Origin: Phoronis australis
Taxonomy: Eukaryota; Phoronida; Phoronidae
Direction of reading: 5' to 3'
Length of the DNA stretch: 22,318 bases
NCBI GenBank assembly: GCA_002633005.1
Contig: NMRA01000205.1
Coordinates: 43,791 to 66,108, forward strand
The notes beneath the pieces are model-generated. The model saw only the letters and a program-made list of their open reading frames with translations, did not search any database and had not been told where the DNA came from. Positions 9,001 to 18,000 of this stretch are shown piece by piece (the stretch's first letter is position 1; every line of letters starts with the position of its first letter). A program made the position numbers and the translations under genes.

Positions 9001-12000
9001 TCTGTTGAGATTTTGTATGTAAATATCGTGAAATAAATACACTGAACTGGTGCTAAATATATAAAATGTCCCAATTTGCTTACAAAATGGCTATTCTCCC
9101 AATATTTCAAACTCTTTGCACAGGTTGTTAAATTCGACAAACTAGTCATGGCAAAATTTAAACCTGACGCAGTGACGAATTGAAACAAGCTGTGGAGAAC
9201 ACTGCAAAATGCAGGCACGTTATTTCCAGCTATTACCGGATATTAGCAGCTTTAAACGAAATAAAATAATTCTTCACTTATTTAGCACACAAAATGGTTG
9301 ACACATGAAATTCTATTTTGTCAAAATTTCTCTTCTTAGTCCTTTACCAGCATGGTTTGTAGTGTACAGGTGATGTAAAATATCATTTGGTGAAGTTCCC
9401 TTTATTGGCAGCAAGGTAAGTAACTTTTGAAAACAGAAATTTAAGTGACTGTTTTGACGATTATTTTGGGCTAGAATAAGTGGAGAATTTCCATACATGA
9501 TTATCACTGTCCCAACATCAAGGTTTACCAGAGGGCAATACGCTCTCTTATGTTTTTGAATTTTTAGTTGTAACTTCTGTTGCTTCCAAGTAAGAACTAC
9601 GGCATTTCTACAGTGCAATTAAATAGCTGATTTTTTTGTTTCAGGACTGTTAAAACTGTCAAAGGCAACCTAGCTCTGTATCCTTTATGTTTTATGTAAT
9701 TGTTTACAATTTTATGCTCATAAATGTTTTTGCCCCTACTGTATCATCGAAGTCATTTTGTGATATAGCAATTGCAAATGGTAAAGTTATCATTGAGGGA
9801 CCTACGCAGTAGGTCACATTTGGATATCTGTTTATTCCTTGATTCGAGACTTCTTAAGGAAGCAAAAACTCTCCTTGTCGAGTTATCAAGTTGGGTATAA
9901 TGGCGCCAAGTCATATTCCCATGAAAAGTCTCAACTACTTGAAGAGAAGAAACAGTTGTCAGCAGAATTACGCATGCTGAAGGACTCCATTCAGTTAGTG
10001 GAAAAAGATCTAGATAGGTGTCAGCATACTCTTCTAGATACAGGTAAGTTCACAAACAGCTCACAATGACCTTGACTGCAGGCTACACCTACATTAGGAA
10101 GTAGTTACCCAGAATGCAGCGGTACACACGTGTCAAGCACTTGTACTGTTTCTTCACATCCACTCAACTGCATTTTGAATTGCAGTGCTGCACACCATCA
10201 AGTTGGCAAAAGGGCAAGCATTATTGCTGGATGTGCTACACATTTTTATCAACTTGAAGGTGTGGCATCTTGTATTCATTATATTGTAGAATTTAGCTCA
10301 CTGCGAGTGTTATGTGGCTGGTTAAACGACTTGGAGTTGTTTCACCGATGTGGGTCAAATTCAATGACCTCATTTAAATTCCATCAGTGGCCTTGTATGA
10401 AAAAAATTCTTTTTAGTGGATTTGAATGTTAGGTACACAATAGGTCACTCTGGTGTTTAGATCTTGGACAAAGACAAAGCCACCATCAGGCTCCTCATAA
10501 AGGAGTCTATGATTCTCGCTGAACGCTATTTGAATAGAAACATTGGTTCATTTGAGCTCCAAGTATTTTGATTTCTGGTCTCTCCTCACAATGCTGTTTG
10601 ATGCATACCTGTGTTCAGACTGTTCACCTGTTTTACCTGAATAGTTGTCTTGAGAATGGTTTATTGATGGTAAACCGAAACGTTGACTAATACATTCATT
10701 TTGTTTATGCATGCACTGATTTTAAAGTTGTATGCACTGATTTTAAAGTTCGTTCTCATATTTTGTCCTGAAACAAATGTGATTGAGTATTTCCTAGTAA
10801 ATGATACATGTACATTGACATTGAGGGGTGTACACAATCATAATGGTCAAATGCAAGGACCTTGGTGGGGCCTCCCCATGCAAACTTTCTGTGTGTTTTG
10901 TCTTAGTTAAGTTGCTTCCCATCATGTCCACAGGTCAATGTACTTCAACATTTTTAAGGTGGAAGTCATTTTTGTTCGCTTACAGTGCTGTATATTAGAT
11001 GTTTGCTTTTAAGACTGCTATGTATAATTCATGTCCGTTCTTCTATTGACAGAAAGTGCCCAGGATCACTCCGAGTCGTCTATACATGACACACAACGCA
11101 AAGCACAACTATTAAATGTCTACAGTAGGGTGTGTAATGAAGAGATGGCTGTCTACTCCGAATACACAAAGCGACTTCTGTCCAAGATTGACTCCAACAC
11201 AAACAGGTGTTTGTTGTATTCACTACATAATGTGCCGACATTCAACTGTCACAGAACAATACATATACATGTACAGAACCATTGCTTTGGGGATTGCGTG
11301 CAGTGAGCTGTGAACAGGCTGGTGTTAAAACTGTATTAGAGTTGTCCGTGTCTTGCCTTCAGCCTGGGTTGTGTTCAATAACGCTAGGTCCTCACTAGAA
11401 AAGCACGACGTAAGAGATTATGCGAGATATAGCCGCAAGAACAGGTGATTTTTGCTAGATTTTTCTAGTCACGAGACAGCAAGTGAACTCTACCCTGTTT
11501 ATTATACTGTATAAACTAGCTATCATCAGTTTAGGGGACTAGAACAGGCTCTCTAATCAGGGCCATTGAACTAATACTAACTTACTTGTAAGCAGCAGCG
11601 TCGTTGCTGCTGACCGTCGCTCGTCTTCAGCTGGTTAGGAATCGTCATTGGTCGTTTCGGCCCTGATCCAGTACGACCTCCAATAACCTGGCCCCCTGAG
11701 GTGGATCCATACCTCAGGTCTTACCACGGACATGTTGCCAAGTGTTACTTCTCTGCAGCCAGATGTACATCGTATGCTCAAGCTGCTTCTGCTGCTGCTG
11801 AAGAGGTCTTAAACTTACAGCTCTTTCCAAAATCTTCACCGTTCTCCATAAGCTCTTGCTGGTAAATCCTCTACAGCCAGTTTCCAACCCATTGTCTGTG
11901 CAGTCATGTAACAGACCTTGATACTGCAGTGTTTTCCTCTTGTTGGCTTCATTGATCCTTGTCTCTCATGGCACTGTTAGCTCTATTATGGCCAATTCTT

Positions 12001-15000
12001 TTAGACTGTCCGACCATAAAACCATATCAGGCCTCATTGCTATCACTGCTATGTGTGTTGGGAAAACTGCTTGAATTCCCAGATCTACCGTCATCTTCCA
12101 GTCGCTTGACTTGTGGAATAAACCCAGGTGATGATTTCCTCTTCCACTGCTGCTCTTTTTCCTCGCTCTCCTATCGATGTCCAGGATATGTGACAGGGCC
12201 TTCAGCACTTGGTTATGCCGCCAAGTATACTTTCTCTCTGCAAGTGCTGCTTTGCATGCTGATAGTATGTGCTGTAGAGTTCCTGGTTCCCTGCACCTAT
12301 CACATCTGTCATCTTCAGATTTCCCTCACAGACTCAAGTTCCTGGACGTGGGAAGTTGATCGTACGCTGCCTTAAGCACAAAGCTGAGTCCCTGACTTTG
12401 CGATGACAACAGATCCTTTGAAGTGATCTTCTTTCTCAAACAGCCATCCCACGTCGTCCATTCGCCCTGCTTCTTTAAGCCCACTACTGTAGCAATGCGT
12501 ATCTCCTGAAGCACCATATCTCTACGTTCTTTTTCTTTTGTTCTCTTCCACCTCCTAGTTGGTATGAAGCCTAGACCTTGCCTACCCACGCACACTGTTC
12601 TGACTATATCCTTGTGCCTCAGTCTGCCGCTGCTGCTTCCCACTTTGTACGTGCCGTGATCTCAACTCTGGAACTTCTCACCAAGCTTTCCTTAGAGTTC
12701 CTCAACGTCATCCAGGCTCTAGCTTTCCCCACTTTGAACTCCTCTACCAGCGACCTTGTTGGTAAGGCGACTGCTGCTGACTTCCAGTATAGACCCACAC
12801 CCGTAAAGCTTGGTGGTACTCCCAACCATTTCCTCAAGACTGCACTGACTTTCCTCCCCATCAATTCCACGGTGGTCAAGGGTATGTTGTTGATACTCAG
12901 AGGCCATGCCAGTTTCGGCTGCAACCCAAATTGGTAACACCAGGCCTTATATCTTCCTGGAAATCCACTCGCTTCGATCTTCCTCAGGTTCTCTGCCATC
13001 ATACGCATGGTAGCCCGCCTATTGTTGGAATCCCTCAATGTGGTGTCATAATTCCTGCCTAGGTATTTCAACGGCTTCTTGTCCAGAGATGGAATGGACT
13101 CGCCGTCAATACTGAATGTATCATGATGGCTAACTCTTCTCTTTGCCAACACCAGACTCCTGGATTCGAGCACCTTGAACTTCATCCTTGCCCATCTCAC
13201 CAACTCCGCCAACGTCTTCAGCACCCATGCTGCTCCTACAATGAAGCTGGTGGTATTGGTGAGGTCACCCACAAATGCCTTGATCACAGGTAGACACGAC
13301 TCTTGGAATAGTGGGCCTCTGCATTCCTTACTGGCTCTTTGAATTAAGATGTTCATTCCCATCATAAATAATATTATTGATATGGTGCAGCCGGTTAAGA
13401 TTCCCTTCTTCAATGCCTGCCAGTGTGTGGTGAAGTCCCACACAGTGAATCTCATCCGTATGTTCAGGAAGTAGTTGCGAATGAGTAGTCGAACTTTCTC
13501 TGGTATGTACTACGTCTTCATGGCTAAGTCTGTCAGCAGGTGAGGCATAGATCCTTAGGCGTTCGCTAAGTCAAGCCATATAATCACTAAGTCTTTAGCC
13601 TGTTGCTTGTATTCCCTGATGAGTTCTGAAAACATGCTCTTGGGGGTTTGATGTACCCATTTACCAACGCATTGCTGTCATGCGACGCGACACTATGGCA
13701 AAGGAAATCTTGCACTCTATGCAGAGAAAGAAGTTGGTCGAAAGTCCTCTATTGCCTTTGCCGCTGCTGTTTTTTGGTGATTTTGGCTATATTTTTCTAG
13801 TCAAGAGGTAGCTACGAAACTCTACCCTGTTTATTATACGGTATGTACCAGCTATCATCAGTTTAGGGGACTAGAACAGGCTCTCTAATCAGAGCAATTG
13901 AAAAATTCAGCAAAAGTAATTAAATGGCATGTGGGGATGCGCGTACTAGAAGAAAACCACAGTGTATTTGCTGTGATGTGTAACTGATGCGTTCACAAGT
14001 CATTCGAGTTCAATGAGTGATTAAGTTAAATATGCTGTACAAATTGAAAATATTCAGACAAAAGGACCTGGAATTTCCGGTCATGACAGCTGGGCAGAGG
14101 CTGAATTTACCATCAGAGTATAGTTTTCCCTCATGACCGAGAATGAAGGAGAATTAACAGGCACGATATTAAGGTGTTTAAGCCATTATTTAATTAGAAT
14201 TTTGCCACCCTGATACTTATTTCCATTCGTTTAGTTTTTGCTGTTAAAAGAATTATCTGTCATGATGGGGGAAATGGTATTTTGTCTCATTACTTTTGTC
14301 TTGTACTGTAAAATTACTGTTTGGAGACATAAACGGTAACATGAACTCCTGCATGAGAATTTCTGTCTGCAATGTAGATGCATGCATGTGCATAATTTTG
14401 ACAAAACTTGAAGTTTGCCAATGCTTAAAGTTTTGTAGTTATTGTTATCCTCGTACAGATGAATCACTTTAACTGTTGCTGTCATGAGGTTGAAGGTGCT
14501 ATCTTTATAAATTCCAACCCTTGTGCCATCTTTTGTAGGAAACTGTAATCAATCAGTACATTTTGCAGTAATTATGTTTTCCAGTAAATCACAAGACACA
14601 TACTTCAGCAGACCTGCCCATGTTAAAGGTGACAATGCAACCATAGAGTCTCTATGTACTGTAAGTTTAAATTGCATCACAGGCACTGCCTGCGTTGGTA
14701 TCACTCGATGTTCGCCAAAGTTTCCTTTCATTTGAACAACACTTAATTGCCATGGTTGTCATTTTTCATTTTTCAAAAAGCCTGCAGTATTGTTAGAACT
14801 AATAAAAATTTTGACATGTGTTAATTGATGACAGCTGCAGCACTTAACATAGGCAACCACTCTACAATATATGTGATGTTATACTTGTACTCGAAAATCT
14901 GGATTTGGGATCATAAAAAGTGACAACCAAAAAATGATAACTTTTGATCAGCGCTTATACAAGTGATATGAGTGAAGCCAATTTTCTATTTGCATTTTAC

Positions 15001-18000
15001 CTTTTCCACTCGTATATTCAAGCATTTACTCTCTTATGTCAAACCCAGAGTTGTATAAAGTAAACTATGAATTTGGTATTTTAAGATTAATCAGAGCTAA
15101 TAAATTCATAATGCATTCTCTGTTGATTCAATGTTCTTTTTGGTAACGGAAGTAGAATCCTGTCACAGTTAGAAATATTGTGAGACTGATTTTTGAGATT
15201 AAAATGCCGGAATTGCTTTTTGTTTTTTAGCCGGCTTAATAGGACAAGTGTAGTTTCAAATAGCTTATTGACCATTTATGGATTATAGAAGATTGATGCA
15301 TGCGCATTCTAGAGCTTAGATTTGTAAGACTCGGGACATCCAGTTCAGAACCCAAAGTTTCATGTTGACAACTGATCGGTTAGCTGGTTGTTGATGTCGG
15401 ATAGATGCTTCCTGTTTACTTTTTTGTTAATAATGTTTATTTACCAAGAAATTGTATTTGGGTGAATAGCCAGGGTTGTGTACCCTCTGCTACTTATAAA
15501 TACCAAATGAATGTCTATTAGTGTAATTCAAATATGCTGTATTTTGAAGGTGACTCAAGAATACTGGGTGTGAAATTTATATGACTAATACAAAAGAGGG
15601 GCAAAAGAAATGGGAAGAGAAACGGCTTTCTTGCATTCATTTCCATTGTTAAGCCACATCTATGTTAAAAAGGACTTTTGGCAACTTGAAATATTATAAC
15701 TGTATTTCTATGTATTTCTGTGTTGCTGCTTTGGATGACCGATACACTACAATCCTTTGTATACATAACATCTCGTGCTATCCGTAAAACGTTCAGCCTC
15801 ATGAGTTCAGTTGGCTTCCTGGCCTTCAGTGTTCAGATTTTGCCCTTGAATTTCAGAAAAGTGTCCGCGAATGCCTTGAGAATATATCAGCCTTTCTACA
15901 CGGTCTGCTAAGAGGGGACTTCAGTGGTGATAAAACCCAGTTGTAAGTGTAACTACCTGCTGTTTCCTTATAACTGAAGCAGGTCCATCTTTCTAAACTT
16001 CTGAAATATTGTTTGTCGTAGACAAAAGAGATCAATTTCAAATTCTCAAAATATTTTGTTTTACTTTTAGATGGTGTGACTCATGAACAACATAACAAAC
16101 AGTAACACATGGTATTAATGTTTGCTCGATTTCTTTTTAGCTTAGCGACCTTTGTTTTCCGCAGTAACGGAAAACGGACTGAATTCACGGAATATCACTT
16201 CTGTCATGGAATTAGAGATTTTGAACAGAATTCACATATTTCAGGGCAGATACCTTAAGTTGCATGTTTTTGTTTTAAAATTATCAAAAATTAAGCAATA
16301 TAATCCTTCAAATTTGGCATATTTTGGCTGCAAATCGATCGATGATGATTTTGCAGCAGATGTGTTCCAAGTAGTTATTCATTCTTTCTGAAGATGGAAG
16401 AACAAGAAACATGACATACAACAAGTTATTCTCCGGCATAATTCAGCGAAAAAGTAAGGCTGTTCCCATGTCATTTTGTGCTTTTGTTCGCTCGAGCAGA
16501 ATTTGCCAATTTATTCAAAAGGAAAAAATAATTTTATATTTGTTACAACAGATTTCTCTATTTTTCATAAAAACAGAGTCTCTCTTGTGTGTATTTCTCT
16601 CGTATAACAATCTTGTGGGTGTTTTCTCATAAATCCAAATTATCTTCAGAAAGTTACGGTAAATACCTCATATTTTTGTGTGTTAAAGTGACATGCCATG
16701 TCGATTCATTGAGATTTCCACACCTTTACACTTAGCTGATTATATTTGTGTGTAGCGAAACTGTTGCAACCTGTAGTCTTAGGTAAGAATTTTGACTCCC
16801 TGATCATTTTGTTCATCTCTGGTGGATTTTCTTTTTTGGAAAAGTGATAATCTAAAAAATGTACAACCGACTTGATTTTCAAAAAAACAGAAACCATAAC
16901 AATTGAGGTTGTTTGGCCTATGTAATCTTGAAAACTTAATACTGCAACATCTGTCACTACGTTTATTTGCCGCTGTGTGTTTTGCAGAGATAAGCAAAGG
17001 GATCGCTTGTGGTCTCGTGTGGAGCAAGTCTTCCACTCACAGTCTGTCAATGAGGTGCTGTTTTCAATCACCTTGTTAACACAAGATGGCGCTTTTGCCA
17101 TTGGAGAGCAGACGGCCAACATCAACATTGTAGAGGATGCCAATAAACTGAGGTAGGGTAGTGTTGTGTAATATGAAGTATGTTCATATGAATATGTAAA
17201 TCTTAAACCGGTGTGGAAATTGGGTCGCAAACATTTTTAAGGCTGTTCAGAGTGCCATCTGTGGCCCGACTTAAAAAATGTTTGCGATCTACATTTAGAC
17301 GCGGGTTTGAGATTGATATGTCCTAATAAGAAACTGGGTACAACTGTTGTCAGCCTTGTGTATTTACATATTCATTCCAAGTGAGAGTTGGTTGTTCTTG
17401 TTACTTGTGACCATGCTTGTGGTTGAATGTATAACTTCCTTGAGAATGGTTGATGTGATTTTCATCGAAACGTTGGACATTTATATATGTAAATACACAA
17501 TAGTGACAACAATTGAGTTTCTTATTAGTAATTTGGCCTAAAACCAACATCGTTAACAGGACTGTCATATTCATTTAAGCTCAGAAGTTCAAGGATGGGA
17601 TGTCCTCTACTGAGTCTGATTGGATGTCTGTGTTCTACCAATTTCTCAGTGGATTAGAGCGTCAATGCATGGTTAAGCGAAGGTTGCAGAAATTTTTTTA
17701 GACTAATATTCATTAGATTACCTGATGTGGCCAACAGGTGGCGTGCTGACTAGACAAATATTTGCAAACTAAGGATGTTCATTATCAGAGGTTGGAGCTC
17801 TCTTTTGTTAAAGTTAAAATTGCATCACCATGTTCAAGTGAAGGATACATGCAAAAATCAAAATTGTTTCGTGTTCAGATAAAACTCTCATAAGTTTATA
17901 CATGATAATTGAAAGCCTTCTTTGGTAGTTGATTCTTGACAATATATAAGGCAGTTTGGAAAAGGTTGACTGGATTTGAAATTGTGTAACTTTTTCAAAA

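Larger units (their letters stand above)
10044..11052 (+). other. Intron 4
   Basis: No gene recognised. It contains a 21-bp direct repeat at 10711-10750 and a CTTGAGAATGGTT...CGAAACGTTG motif at 10649-10686 described separately. The open frame at 10130-10432 has no domain and lies within the intron. Confidence 0.55.
11720..13680 (-). mobile_element. Decayed non-LTR retrotransposon with restriction-like endonuclease
   Basis: On the minus strand, traceable from about 13680 down to 11720, the reading shows reverse transcriptase, a CCHC knuckle and a C-terminal RPD-X14-E motif. That is the layout of LINEs with a restriction-like endonuclease (R2, R4, NeSL, Hero and related clades), which often insert at preferred targets. 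It is recognisable by homology although broken by at least four nonsense codons and one or more frameshifts. The 5' part, including any N-terminal zinc fingers, is missing or unrecognisable. It sits in intron 5 of the HAUS5-like gene, antisense, between two 127-bp direct repeats. Confidence 0.87.

Noticed and set aside
11959-12937. Plus-strand open frames of 100-138 codons
   Set aside because: They are antisense shadows of the LINE coding region, whose RT, CCHC and endonuclease motifs are on the minus strand.
16706-17230. 174-codon minus-strand open frame
   Set aside because: It overlaps exon 8, which has good splice sites and family motifs on the opposite strand. The minus-strand translation shows no domain.
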